Source of the DNA: Prorocentrum cordatum
Taxonomy: Eukaryota; Sar; Dinophyceae; Prorocentrales; Prorocentraceae
DNA length: 64,000 nucleotides
Direction of reading: 5' to 3'
Assembly (NCBI GenBank): GCA_963575745.1
Contig: CAUYUJ010019252.1
Location: 56,001-120,000, forward strand
Below, in pieces: positions 10,668-22,110 of the stretch (positions are counted from its first letter, which is position 1; every line of letters starts with the position of its first letter). A program made the position numbers and the translations under genes. The notes under the pieces were generated by a model. It saw only the letters and a program-made list of their open reading frames with translations. It was not told the origin of the DNA and ran no database searches.

Positions 10668-11144
10668 GTGAAGGGGGCACGCAGATGTGCGCTGGCATCT
10701 TTGGTTGTTGTCAGGGTTCTCGCAATTATCCACGACTCTGCGTCGCTGGCAGCTGACGCGGACCTGGCAGCATCGTTCCTGTACATCGTGGCGCTTGGTT
10801 TGGACGTCGTCGCCAGCGTTCAACTGGTTGCTGCTAGTTACGCCCCAGGTCGTCGAGTGCCCAGCCAATATCTCAGACATGCTAGGGCATGCGAGCGGAA
10901 GGCCAAACTCCGCGTTGAGGAGAGGCTGCACGTGGCGCGCCTACCCGCGCGCGGCGCATTGCTGCGAATCGCCCAAGCGCCTGGAAGCAATATCGTCGTG
11001 GAAGCTGGCGGTGAGCCTGCCTCTGGCGGCTTTTCCTTTGGCGCGCCCTTGGACGCGGTGGACTGGGCCATCTCCGCACGGAAGGCTTGGGACGAGCTGG
11101 GCCCGAAGGTTGTCAGCGTTGACGGGGCGCGCTTGCGAACGTGA
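10668..11144 (+). CDS. Uncharacterised ORF, unknown product
   Basis: An open stretch of about 158 codons lacks an ATG at its first position, so the start is unknown; an upstream splice or frameshift is likely. It contains a hydrophobic segment (ASFLYIVALGLDVVASVQLV), a basic middle and the motif copy at 11019, which reads PASGG. It may be a piece of the degenerate gene upstream. Function unknown. Confidence 0.2.
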   Translation: MKGARRCALASLVVVRVLAIIHDSASLAADADLAASFLYIVALGLDVVASVQLVAASYAPGRRVPSQYLRHARACERKAKLRVEERLHVARLPARGALLRIAQAPGSNIVVEAGGEPASGGFSFGAPLDAVDWAISARKAWDELGPKVVSVDGARLRT

Positions 11145-11440
11145 GGCGCAGAGATTTCGCCCCCCTTTCTCCATCGCCATCGCCGTCGCAAGCTATCGCT
11201 TTTCAGTTCGTTGTTTATGATTTTGACGTGGCCCTGAGATGAGGAGGCGGAGGAGGAGGGCGCAAGCTGTTTTCTTCCGATGGTTATGTTTCTCGCGTCG
11301 TTTACTCGTTTCTAGTTTGATATGTTTTCGCGTGGTTCCGTAAGTTTTCGCTCCGTCCTGTGTCGTTTCTTCGTGGTGATGTTTTAATTTCCTATCCCGT
11401 TTAAGTGTTGATACCTCATGCATCCGATTCTCGTTGACAA
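11145..11440. other. Intergenic, no gene seen
   Basis: Lower-GC sequence between the plus-strand ORF and the minisatellite region. I see no coding pattern or RNA gene here. Confidence 0.5.
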
Positions 11441-11589
11441 AATAATGGAGATCGCCAAATTTTGCAAACAGAAGCTGCGAGCGCAACTTCTGAAAACAGC
11501 AAAGATGCGAGCGCCAGTTTTGCAAACAGAAACGGCGCCAGGCGACAACTCACACTCCCAATTTCTGGTTTTTGTAAGTTACAAGCACA

Positions 11590-12075
11590 AGGAATTCTGA
11601 AAACAAGAAAGCTGTCGGAAGAAAGTCTGACAACAAGAAAGCTGTCGGCAGAAATTGCGAAAACAAGAAAGCAGCCTGAATAAATTCTGAAACCGAGAAA
11701 GCTGTCGGAAGAAATTCTGAAAACAAGAAAGTCGTCGCCGAAAAGCTGCGAGCGCCAATTTTGAAATTTGAAAACAGAAGCAGCCCAGGCGACAACTCAC
11801 ACTCCCAACTTCTGGTTTTTGCAAGTTACATGGACAAGCATTCCTGAAAACAAGAAAGCTGCCAGAAGAAATTCTGAAACAAGAAAGCTGTCGGATGAAA
11901 GTTTGAAAACAAGAAAGCTGCCGGGGGAAACTCTGAAAACAAGAAAGCTGCCGGGCGAAATTCTGAAAACAAGATATCTGTCGGAAGAACTTCTGAAGAC
12001 AAGAAAGCTGTCGGAAGAAGTTCTGAAAACAAGAAAGCTGCCGGAAGAAATTCTTAAGACAAGAAAGTTGTCGCC
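11590..12075. repeat. 30-bp minisatellite, first blocks
   Basis: A 30-bp unit of the form AAAACAAGAAAGCTGTCGG plus AAGAAATTCTG recurs about 5 times at 11590-11740 and 8 times at 11840-12075. Because 30 bp is ten codons it stays open and reads LKTRKLSEEI forward and FSEFLPTAFL in reverse. The blocks are separated by a segment near 11743-11835 (with ACAACTCACACTCCCAA) that itself recurs. I regard the ORFs here as non-coding. Confidence 0.85.
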
Positions 12076-12152
12076 GAGCGTGGCGTTGTGGAGGAGGGAG
12101 GAGGAAAATCAGGATACGTTTTTAAAGCTAGGGCGGGGCACAACAAACTAGC

Positions 12153-12262
12153 CTTATAACAGGAGAAATCCTTAAGTTGGGAAGTCGAGTTGTCGGCTCA
12201 ATTAAACGCCCCTTATAGCCGACAACTTGAGTTCCGAACATAAGGAATTCTCATGTTATAAG
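12153..12262. mobile_element. Foldback/MITE-like palindrome
   Basis: Two 46-bp arms (12153-12198 and 12217-12262) are imperfect inverted complements with about six mismatches around an 18-bp loop. The outer ends read CTTATAACA and TGTTATAAG; the inner ends read AGTTGTCGGCT and AGCCGACAACT. A third, diverged arm-like copy starts with CTTATAAC near 12290 and reaches GTTGTCGGCT near 12335. This suggests a small non-autonomous foldback element. No target duplication was established. Confidence 0.6.
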
Positions 12263-12514
12263 GTTAGCGGGTGGCAGAAAAAGCTAGCCTTATAACTTGC
12301 AAAACAAACAGATGTTGGGCAACCGGGTTGTCGGCTCTTGACCGGGAGCGATGTCTCCGTTCTTGTAGGCGTGGTCGGCGACAACTTCGCTGGTTTCAGA
12401 ATTTCTTGTCCTTGTAAGTTACAGAAATTGGGAGTGTGAGTTGTCGTCTGACAATGTTTCTGTTTGCAAAATTGGCGCTCCCAACTTCTGGTTTTTGTAA
12501 GTGAAGAGGACAGG

Positions 12515-12740
12515 GAATTCTGAGCGCAAGAAAGCTGTCGGAAGAAATTCTGAAAACAAGAAACCTGTCGGATGAAATTCTGAAAACAAGAAAATTGCCG
12601 GAAGAAGCTCGGAAAACAAGAAAGCTGTCGGAATGACAACCAGAAAGCTGTCGGAAGAAATCTTGAGAACAAGAAAACTGTCGGCATAAATTCTGAAAAC
12701 AAGATAGCTGTCGGAGGAAATCCTTAAAACAAGAAAGTCG
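12515..12740. repeat. 30-bp minisatellite, third block
   Basis: About seven more units of the AAAACAAGAAAGCTGTCGG minisatellite. The block is preceded at about 12425-12481 by an inverted copy of the leader segment found at 11508-11560. Confidence 0.8.
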
Positions 12741-13420
12741 TCGCCGAGCGCGGCGTTGTGGAGGAAGAAGAGGAGGGGGACAATCCGGAGATATTGTTAA
12801 GGCTAGGTTGGGGGGACATTCGCTGGCTTCATAATATGAAAACTGGCGCTCGCAGCACTTCTGTTTGCAAGACTGGCGCTCGCAACTTTTCTGTTTGCTA
12901 AATTGGGTATCGTAATCTTTCTATGTGCACAACTGGGTCTCTTCATTTTTTCCTGTTTGCCCAGTCGGCATTCGCAGATCTATTGTTTGCATGTTGAGCT
13001 TCATGATTCGGCTGTCTGCAACATTGGCGCGGAAAAATTAGCTCGGGCGGGTGCAAAATTCAGACTCGCAGCCCGGCTGTTGGCCACACTGGCGACTGCC
13101 ATTCTTTGGGTTGTCTGCAGATGTTGCGTGCATTTCTCTGTTGTTTGTAAAAGTCAAGGAAAAATAGGGTTTGCGCGCCTTCGCCAGGCGAGGGGGCTGA
13201 GGAGGAGGCGGGGGATGGGAGAAGGAGAGGAGGAGGATGGAGGAGGATCAGGAAAAGGAGAAGCAACAGCAGCGGCAGGACCATCAGCTGCAGCAGGAGC
13301 AGCAGCAGCAGGAGCAGCAGGGCAGACGCCGCTCGGGCTCAAGGCCAGCGACGCAGCCACCCGCCCGAGGCGAATGTGCCGCAGGTTCCCCAGTTCTGCA
13401 GGCGAGCGCAAAGATAAACT
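12741..13420. other. Intergenic with short repeats, no gene recognised
   Basis: Contains several copies of a segment around ACTGGCGCTCGCA plus TTCTGTTTGCAA (12843-12900), diverging rightwards. A purine-rich, CAG-rich stretch at 13190-13330 would give Gln- or Ala-rich peptides. No protein family recognised. Confidence 0.5.
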
Positions 13421-13494
13421 GAAGCGCTGCCTCTGGCGCGCCTGCTGCCTCTGGCGCATCAGTTTCTGCGCAGCCTCTGGCGCTTTACTCTCCG

Positions 13495-15200
13495 ATGGCG
13501 CGCTGGCGCCCCATCTGCGGGCAGCGTGCTCGCGACGACGGGTCGCGCAAGACTGGGGACTGCCATCAGTTCCGCCCCATGCGCCGCGGAACGCACTTTA
13601 AGGTGAAGCGGATGCGGAAATTCATCGGGTCTGTCGCGAACTGCTTCGGTGACTTCGCGCAGGGCGGTTGCGTCGCGTCGCTGCGTCACAGGCGCGACGT
13701 TCGCATGGGCATAGCGGCAGGCATGGTGCTTCCAGAACATTTCGCTGCCTCTAGCGCGTTGCGCTTGGAGGTTCTCTGCGTAGCATTCCCCTGCTACTGG
13801 AGGCGGCCAGCCGCGCGCATCCTCGACAATTTGCCGCGGCGCAAGGGCGAACTCCAGGTGGCCGACGCACAGGGCCGAGCAGCCTTGCACGAACGTGCGC
13901 GGCGAGAGGCCATGGTGATTCTTCAACCAGATGAGTTCTCGGTCGCGTGCAACGGCAACGAGGGCACCGTGGACATCATGCCGCGCCATCAGGTGCGTGC
14001 TTTGGGCGGCGGCGCCGCTGGCATCTTGTCCGACCACCTCGTGATGAATCCGACCAAGAGGAGACTAGCGGAGGAGGAGTTCAAGATCCTCATGGAGGAA
14101 TTGCAAGGTGGCCGCTTGGAGGATACCACGAAGAAGCTGGCGGCATCCTTTGCTGCCTCTGGCGCAAGTGCTGCCTCTGGCGCATCGTATGCCACTTGCG
14201 AGGTGCATCTGCGTTGTGTACGGTTGTGGGCGAATGCGATGCATGGGCGCACAACGCTTTTGCGCTGGCTTTTCAAAGCAGAGGATGTTCGACCGACTTT
14301 ACCCGAGAGGGATTGGGATGCGTTTGCTGGAAGAGGCTCTGGCGCGGAAAAGGGGGCTGCGGCTGCAGGAGATCTCTGGTGCCAGGACGCCGTCGAAGTC
14401 TGCCAGTTCATATTTGGAGGACGTCTGGCCTGCCTCTGGCGCTAAGTACGACCTGGATGACCTGGTGTGCTTCCTTTGTCTTTCTCAGAACACTAAGGAG
14501 GTGATCGGGCGTGAAGAGGTGCCACGGCCAGCGCCTCCTGTTACTGTGGCGGGTGACTTGGGCATCTTTTCTGCACGCGCAGAGGTTCCACGTCAGAGGC
14601 TATGCGCAAAGCAGGCTGAACTCTCGAGCCCCGCTGCTGCTGCGGATTATTCGGCTGCCTCTGGCGCCGCCTCTTCGTGCGGTACTCGTCCTAGTTGTAA
14701 GCGCCCGCGTTGGCGTGCTGAAGTTTTGCGGCCACTGCTCAACTGGCACGTCGTCTGGGACAGTCGTCTTTCGAGCGTCATGGACTCCTTGGCGATTGTT
14801 GCGCAGGCGCAGTTTGCTCGAAGTTCACGATTCGAGCTGCGCAAAACCATGCCACTTGTGCGGGGGTGGGGGTCCGAGTGCTGGGCGCCGTTCGCATGCG
14901 CTTGCAGATAATGTTCATCACGGATATGCCTCATGCAGCATTCACTGCCTCTGGCGTGGGACTGGGTGCAGTGCATCGCGCCCTCGGGGCGCCATGGATT
15001 TGCGCGACTACCTCTCTTCGCGGCCCTTTCCGGCAGAAGTGCCACTCCTGTGCATGGCGCTCGCGCGGCACGCGCTCAAGTTTGCGCTGAACACGGATCA
15101 CGTCGAAGCTCTTGCCGAGCACTTCCGCGAAAGAGGGCGTTTGCACCTTCTTGGCGTTGACACGGTGGAGCTCTTCTTTGCGATGCGCATGCCGTGCTGA
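13495..15200 (+). pseudogene. Frameshifted uncharacterised gene
   Basis: Protein-like sequence runs in frame 1 from an ATG at 13495 (FKVKRMRKFIGSVANCFGDF, VLPEHFAASSAL, DEFSVACNGNEGTVDIMP, PTKRRLAEEEFKILMEEL). It moves to frame 2 near 14380 (SSYLEDVW, YDLDDLVCFLCLSQNTKEV, VMDSLAIVAQAQ) and frame 3 near 15000 (LRDYLSSRPFPAEVPLLCMA) to a stop at 15200. No known domain recognised. The motif occurs at least five times and reads as ASGA or PASGA within the best frames. It could also be a multi-exon gene whose introns I cannot place. Confidence 0.35.
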
Positions 15201-15300
15201 CAGTTGCTGCCTCCGGCGCAAATATGCGCCTCTGGCGCCCCTTCACCCTTGCGCAGATTGCGTAGAGAACTCTTATGCGTTAGCTCATGATGACAAGGTC

Positions 15301-15660
15301 TCCCCGTGAATGTGTATATGCTCCACCCCCTCCTCGTGCGAGCTCCCGCATGATCCTCGCACTGCTTGCGACATCAGCCTGGCCTTCTGTAGTCTGACCA
15401 GCTCCGAGGCCATCTCCATCCTCAGCGTCGCTCCCGCCCTCAGCTCTCTCATGGTCGCCCCCTGCTCCGAGGTCATCTTCGTCCTCAGCTTAGCACTCCC
15501 GCCTCGCGCCGCCCACCCTTGCCTGCTCCCTTTACTGCGTGCTCTTTGTCAGCCCCGCCCTCGCCCTCGCAGACGCCATCGTTGTTGTCTACCGCAGCCT
15601 GCTCGGCTCGAGTGCGCCCCTTTTCTTGGCGGCCGCCATCGCGCGCATCGCGCGCGCTAT
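15301..15660. other. Low-information stretch between gene remnants
   Basis: Ser/Leu/Ala-rich open frames on both strands with no recognisable domain. I see no support for a gene. Confidence 0.4.
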
Positions 15661-15869
15661 CATGGGGGAGCGCCGACGCAGCTCGCAAGCGGCTGCCTCT
15701 GGCGCCGAGGGCGGTTGCGATGAGGCGGTGGCGGGAGACCTGACCAGCCGCGCGCTGCGGTGGAAGAGTGAGCACCCAGCAAAAGATTGCGTTGGGCGGC
15801 CGCTCCGGATATTGACAGGACCCCCCCCTGGTTTTCTGGAGGGGCGCGATAGGAGGGGTTTACCCGCGC

Positions 15870-17640
15870 ATGAGGGACGGCAAGTTCCTCGGCGACCAGG
15901 TCTGGATTCCCATGTCTGCGCGAGTTCCTCCGCTCGTCGAGCCAGTTGGCAAAGAGCCCAAGTTGCATGTCTATGATGCCGGTCTTCTGGCCGCTGCCTC
16001 TGGCGCGACGACGCAGCGCACCATGAGTGTGGACCGCGCGCGGGCGTTGGCAAGTGAGCGTCCTCTCGCGGCGACGCTCCTGATCCATCGCAAGGGGAAG
16101 GGGTGCAAGAGTGTGCGGGATAGTCGAGGCCGCGCAAACGATGGCTACCAGAGCCCGCACACCCTTTCAGTCAGTTTGGCAGGGGGGGGAACAGTTTTCT
16201 ACATGGGCCTTGCCACGAAGGGCATCCACACGGGTATGTTTGGTCTTTGGTGGCAGCCGAGCAGGAAAGGCACAGACTGGACTGACGCGCACATCAGGGC
16301 TGCGCGGCAGGTCTTCTTCGACGCCTGCGAGCTGGATGCGCGGAGCGTCTTTGCCATGCACGAGGGTGAGTCGTGGACAAGCGGCGATCCCAAAGCTGCC
16401 TCTGGCGCGCTCGCGGGATCAGGCGGCGAGGAGCCCACGGAGGCGGAACGCAAGACGACTGGACCTACGTTTCTAGTCGACTTGGCGACAGAATCCGACG
16501 GCTCTTCGGAGCAGAGCCACTCCGACTCCGACAACGACAGCAGCTCTGGGAGCAAAACGGACCGCGGAGGCTCTGACAGGGAAGACGTTGCCTCTGGCGC
16601 GGAGCGTGGTGTTGCGTCTGGCGCAGTGCGTGGTGCTGCCTCTGGCGCAATGCCTGCTGCCGCCTCTGGTGCTGTTTCTCCTGCTGCCTCTGGCGCAACG
16701 CGGAATCTTAAGTTGACGCAGGTTAATATTATGGATTACCGAAGTTGGCCAAAGGAAGCAGCAGCCAGGCTGCGCAATGGAAACCTCACGAGGAGCAGGC
16801 GACGTCGCGTCTCCAGGCTCATCGCCCTCTTGCACGGCGAATGCCTGCCCATTCCGAACCCGTCAAATATCATCAACGGCATAAAGCATTTCAGCGACAA
16901 GGTCGAGTGCCAGGACGAGCGGTGGGACATTGTGAAGGCTTTCGGGTCGCAGAAGATGCGCTACCTGAACATTTTCAGGGAGGAGTTCGGAAACGTTTCT
17001 CTCGCGGAGGAATGGTGGCTTACTCACGCCTGGCCACGCTTCAAACCTGCCTCTGGCGGTGGTCCGCTCGTCCAGTGCTTGCCGCGGGATTTGCCCACGT
17101 GGCAGTTGCTTCGCGTTGATTGGAACATCGTGACCGTCCCTGACTTCTTGAAGCACTTGCTCAACAAGCACGATGGGTAGGTCAGAGTCCTCCAGGACTT
17201 CGGCTGGAAGCATCTGAGCTCTCGCGATGTTCTTCATCCGAGACTCTGGCACCCCCAGTTCGCAAGGACCGAGGTGACGCGGAGGTGGCTGTACAATCGG
17301 AAGTCCGACGGCTGGCTCACGTGGCAAGAGGCTGCGTGGGTTTTGGACACAGATGATGGCCAGACGACGCTGCTCCGTCGGGCCCGCATGCCTCAGCCTC
17401 CTTGGAGATCCGCTGCCTCTGGCGCTCGGCCTCCTTGGAGACAGGAGTTCGGTGTGGAGATCCGAGTTGGTCAAGTCGTCACGCTCGCCCACTTGTTCTA
17501 CATGGGCGCAGCGTTCTGCACTGCTTTTGGCATGTGCAAGCTGTACATGGATCTGCCGATCCTTGCCCACAAGCATAAGCAAAGTCGAAGTACGTTTGGG
17601 ACTCCGCGACCAGGAAATACACCAAAAAGGAGCGAGCGGG
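15870..17640 (+). pseudogene. Uncharacterised gene family, copy A (one in-frame stop)
   Basis: Frame 3 opens at an ATG at 15870 and runs to TAG at 17178-17180. The same frame then continues with clear coding character to about 17640. Order: an N-terminal region (GTVFYMGLATKGIHTGMFGL), a segment RAARQVFFDACELDARSVF, an acidic Ser/Asp-rich stretch, an Ala-Ser-Gly linker made largely of motif copies, then a conserved C-terminal domain. That domain includes FLKHLLNKHDG, GWKH, AAWVLDTDDGQTTLLRR and EIRVGQVVTLAHLFYMG. At the stop position copy B reads GAA, so TAG is a mutation. Function unknown; I match the C-terminal domain to nothing named. Confidence 0.55.
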
Positions 17641-17880
17641 AGTGCGACCGCTTCCAGCTGCCTCTGGCGTTTATCCCATTTCACACAGCAATATGGCTTG
17701 CAGGCTGCCTCTGGCGCTGATATCCTTTCACACAGCAGTGGCTTGTAGGCTGCCTCTGGCGCCTCCTTCCTTTGGCGCACGGTTCTCCCGACTAGGGCCC
17801 CGTACGAGGTGCTCTGGGCTGCCTTGCTGGCGCGCAGCCGCGCGCGGGGGAAAGAATATCCCAGCAAAGCAACCTGACAG
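17641..17880. other. 3' flank of copy A with motif copies
   Basis: Contains three motif copies (17660, 17706, 17752) spaced 46 bp apart. The flank CAGCAGTGGCTTG also occurs after copy B, so it was duplicated with the gene. Confidence 0.6.
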
Positions 17881-17939
17881 CCATGTGTATGAGCATATAT
17901 GGAAGCATTCTTATTTAGATTCATGTTCGGATTTGACTG

Positions 17940-18340
17940 GAAGCGAAACGCTGCGATCAATAGTGGACGCGTCTGCAAAGGAGGCACTACTATCAACGAG
18001 ACAGCACATTCTTTTTGTGCTCATTCCAAACGAGACGCTGCTATGCAGGGGTGCAGGTGCAAACGAGACGCTGCTATCAATGGCTTCCGCCCCAAACGAG
18101 ACACGAGTATCAATGGATTTCATTTCGAACGAGACACTACTACTTACTACTACGGATGCGTCTGGAAACGAGACGCTGCTATCAATAGTGGATGTCTCTG
18201 CAAAGGAGGCGCTGCTGTTAACGAGACAGCACCTTGTTTTTGTGTTCATTCCAGACGAGACGCTGCTATCAATGGATGTAAGTCCAAACGAGACACTGCT
18301 ATCAATGGATTCAGCCTCAAACGAAACGTGCCGAGGAGCA
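17940..18340. repeat. 33-bp repeat array, diverged
   Basis: Repeats of AAACGAGACGCTGCTATCAA occur about every 33 bp with substitutions, interrupted by longer units. In one frame this gives an 11-residue period such as CKRDAAINGFR. Some units differ by single bases that create or remove codons. I regard it as a minisatellite. Confidence 0.7.
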
Positions 18341-18477
18341 CCGTATCTCACTATCCACGGCTGCACACGAGTGCAGGTTGAGAAGCACCACGCGAATGCA
18401 GGCTGAGAAGAACCACGCGAATGCAGACGGCCAGGCTGAACAGCACCGCCACAAAGCAGGCTGCATCTCAGGGCTCC

Positions 18478-21218
18478 TCAAGCTCGCGCAGGCCAGCCCA
18501 GCGCCTGTCGGGCCTTCGCGCAGGCGATTTTTGTCGTGGCAATCTTGTCTGCGAAGAATTCGTCAAAGGCCTTCGTGATCTGTTCTGGGGGGCCTGACTC
18601 GATGGTGCTCCAAACAGGCAAGCCGTGGCTCAAGAGCTGGCCGAAGCTCCAGGGCCGCGACAGGCTGACGTAGTAGGCCAGCCAAATGGACTCTTTCTTG
18701 AGTCCTGGCGGAAACGCCCAGTGCACGATGAAGCCTGGGTCCGCAGTCTTGCCCTGCACGCCATGCAGAGTGCCCTGCTTCTTGGGCAGCACGGTCAACT
18801 GTGTCCTGGAGACCGCGATGGCCGGGCCATCCGCCGTTGCCTTGAACTTCCAGGGACGGGCCTGCGGGGTAATCGCGAGCACTCCACGCAGGTCAGGGCC
18901 GGCAGGCTGAGAAGCACTGCCAGCAGTCACCGGCGCGGCCTTCAAGAAGAGCTCATCGCTGTCTTGACATAGACGGCCTTGGGCATGTAGCGGAGTACGG
19001 CAACACCATCTGAGACAACGGACGCGCGACCCTCCACCGGAGGCTCCAGAGCGCGCTGCTCTACCCCTACCACCTTGCCCGGCGCGCCGCGGACATGCTT
19101 AGGCGGCGAGACGGACTCCGTCAGGATGACCTCCATGCCGAGGAAGAGCGGCAGCAGCCCCGGCATTTTTCCAGTAGCGCCGATATTGGGCTCCGCGCGC
19201 ATCTTGTCGAAGTCAGGCTTCGCGAGGCGCGCAGCTGGTCTGTCGACTGCCGGCGCGTAGAAGCGCAGCTGGCCAGCATCGTGCGCATCAAGCTTGGCCT
19301 GCGCATGCATGGCGTAAGAGACGACGCGCCACTCATACGCCGACTCGTACCAGCCTCAGGCTGCACGCAACCAGTGGCCCCACTGGGATTGCTGAGCGGC
19401 TTCGCTGGTGCTGGCAGCAGGCTGACCAGCACCGCTGGAGCTAACAATTTCTGTTTTGAGGATCGCTTGCCAGCTCTCGTCCGAGATCTTTTTGCCGCCT
19501 GGAGTCCTCATGGCGTGAAGGACCTCGACCTGCAGCGGGTCTGTGAAGCGCTGCATCTGCACGAAGTCGACGACGAAATCGAAGCCGGCGAGCAACTTCC
19601 GAGCCAGTTGGTGCTCGTAGGACTGACCCGCGTGAGGCGCCAGCAGGGAGGCGCCGGCGGGGACCGGCGGTAATTGGTAGATGTCCCCGCGGAGGATCTT
19701 CGCCGGCATGCGCCCCCACGTCTCCTGCGGGAGCATGTACTTGGTAGAATCGAGGTTGTAGCGCAGCGCCCTGCCGTAGGTCGTGCGCAGTGCGTCCGCA
19801 TGCAGCAAAGGCCCCGGCACAGCACCCAGCTCATCAATCACGTCGACGCCGAGTGTGCCTGTGAGGCGGTCGAGCTTTTTCTGCGTCTGCGAGGTCAAGC
19901 GCAGCCTGGCGGTCTGCAGGGAGTCCGACATGAGGATGCCGTTGGAGAAGTGCAGCGTCCTCCCGCGCGGGCCGAGGTTGTGGGCCGCGTGGTTGGACTG
20001 TGCTTTGGCGAGGTAGCCGTGCTCGCCGAAGTAGATGATGGCCATAGGCCCCACCACTCTGGAGAGGGTGCGTGTCTTGCCGACGCCGCCTCCTCCGAGC
20101 CAGATTGCTCTGTGGTTGCCCGTCGCGGACACCACGGAGAGCAGATGCGTTGTCTTGTCTGGCCTGCCGTCAAAACGTTTCTGCAGGGACAGCGCGAATA
20201 ACGCCACCGCGTCAATCTGCCCCTCCGCGCACTCTGCATCAGTGACCAGCTTCCACGCAACAGCCGCCGGGCCCTGCATGGCCAAGAGCTGCGGCACGAG
20301 CTCCGGCTGCGAGTCCTCAGCAGCAGGCTGAGGAGCACCACTGGGTTGCCAGTCGCCCCCAACATCGGGCAAGGTCTCTCCATCCGGACTCGCTTGCTTC
20401 TTCTGGAGCGCAATGCTCTGCCGCTGTAGGGCCAGCATGTCGAAGAAGCTGTCGTCCAGCCGCGTGCCCAGATGCCCCCGCGCGCCGCTGCTGGCTGGCT
20501 GCGCAAAGCTCGCCTGCAGCATGCCGCCGTACGCTCGGCCCAGGTTCTTCAGCTGCTTATCCGCGTAGCTGAGGCGGCTCTTCTGGCTCAGGCGCTGCAG
20601 TTGGTCTTGCTGCAGAGCCAGCTCGGTTGCTCTGGTCTGGTCCCGCAGCGGAAACATGGAGATCTCGGTAATTTCGGCGCCTTCAACTTCCTCCTCTACG
20701 TCGCTGCCACCGCCTCCGCCCACGTCAACGAGCTCCAGCGGGACCCGGCCCTTGGGCCCTTCGGCATCGCTCGCGGAGTCCTCCTCCGCCTCCAGGTGCG
20801 CAGCCGCTGCCGGCCGAGGCTTAACCCGCGCCTCCGCCGCGAGGTCCACGTGCGCCAGCACGTCTCGCGCCACGTACGCGCAGAACTCCGCCAAGGTGCA
20901 CTGCTCCTCGCGCCATCGGCAGTGGTGGTTACTGAAGGCGAGGATGCGCCGGGCCGCCTCCGCAGGCATACGCCGCGCCAGCTGGGCTCTTGCGAAGTTC
21001 GCTAGGCTGACGAGCACCAGCTCGCCCTCCTCGAGGTTCGCCCGGGGTTCTTTCAGCTCGGAGAAGAGGGTCGCGCCCGCGAGCACGAGCCTCTTGCGGG
21101 CCAGGCGGCACCTGGAGTCCGCGCGCGCCGCCAGCACGCGGATCTCCGCGCACCGAGGTCGCCGCGCCCGCTCGAACGAGCGTGGGCGCACGGCAGGGCA
21201 GTCGCAATTCTTCAACAT
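18478..21218 (-). pseudogene. Pif1-like helicase pseudogene
   Basis: The minus-strand frame opens at an ATG at 21216-21218 (reading MLKNCDC). It contains Walker A LGGGGVGKTRTL near 20068-20103, a Walker B-like VDVIDELGAV near 19828-19850 and LRGDIYQLPPVP near 19668-19695, as in Pif1-family SF1B helicases. A TGA at 19356-19358 interrupts it. The same frame resumes with LFLGMEVILTESVSPP and VRGAPGKVVGVE, which match the Pif1 C-terminal region. A frameshift near 18945 leads into TLHGVQGKTADPGF and AYYVSLSRPWSFGQLLSHG in another frame, ending at 18478. One nonsense codon and one frameshift make it a probable pseudogene unless the sequence has errors. It has no copy of the plus-strand motif. It runs opposite to its neighbours. 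Confidence 0.75.
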
Positions 21219-21340
21219 ATGGCTGTACTGGGTAACGCTGCCACAAGTGAGGGGACCCTCGCACGCCCAAGGCGTGAAGAGGAGGGCCTTGAGGCCCCGG
21301 CACGCCCGAGGCCCTCCACAGTCAAACGGAACGCTTCTCC

Positions 21341-21545
21341 GATGGCGCCGAGATGGCCCCCGTGCGTACCTGCGCGCACGGAACGCACCTCCGATGGCGC
21401 CGAGGTGGCTCCCGTGCGTACCTGCGCGCACGGAACGCACCTCCGATGGCGCCGAGGTGGCTCCCGTGCGTGCCTGCGCGCAAGGAACGCACCTCCGATG
21501 GCGCCGAGGTGGCTCCCGTGCGTACCTGCACGCGCGGAATGAGCT
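21341..21545. repeat. 52-bp tandem repeat, about 4 copies
   Basis: The unit begins GATGGCGCCGAGGTGGCTCC and includes CGTGCGTACCTGCGCGCA; four copies differ at a few positions. It lies just upstream of the helicase pseudogene start and extends that reading frame artificially. Confidence 0.85.
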
Positions 21546-21659
21546 CCGCCGGATTTTCCCGGTTTCTGCCGGCTTCCGCCCGGACCCCCCTGGAGTGTCA
21601 TGGTGCTCTCTTTTGACCCTACTAGAAACCTATCAGCACAAGCTGTTACGTGAAAAAAA

Positions 21660-22110
21660 TGCAGGCTCATGCTCTGCTGCTGCTGCCAGCTGCTGCTACT
21701 GCTGCTGCCCCGCCTCCTCCAGCTCCTCCTGCTGATGCTGCTGTTGCTGCTGCTCCACCTCCTCCTGAAAGCCGCTGCCCCTGCTGTTGCTGCTCGCGCT
21801 GCTGCTGCTCCTGGTCCGACTCCCCCCCCCGAGGCTGCCCCTCAATGCTGCTGGGCTGCTGCTGCTGCTGTTGCTGTTGCTGCCGCTGCTGCTGCTGCTG
21901 CTGCTAGTGCTGCCCCTCCTCCTCCTCCTGCTTCTGTCGCTGCTGCTGCTGCTGCTGCTGTTGCTGCTCCTCCTCCCCAGCCTCCCTCTGTTGAGGCTGC
22001 CCCCCAATGCTGCTGCTTCTGCTGCTGCTGCTTGTGGTGCTGCGGCTGCTGCTTCTCCTCTTCTTGCTTCTCCCGCTTCTTCTCCTGCTGCTGCTGCGGC
22101 TGATCGCCCC
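21660..22110. repeat. CTG/CTC-rich degenerate microsatellite, copy 1
   Basis: Dominated by CTG and CCT triplets. The start ATGCAGGCTCAT plus TCTGCTGCTGCTGCCAGCTG is nearly identical to the array at 24840, so the two are duplicates. It reads as poly-Leu, poly-Cys or poly-Ala forward and poly-Ser/Gln in reverse; coding is not credible. Confidence 0.85.

Noticed and set aside
11590-12740. CRISPR-like array of 30-bp repeats
   Set aside because: Units are directly adjacent with no unique spacers, they vary from unit to unit, and the surroundings are eukaryotic.
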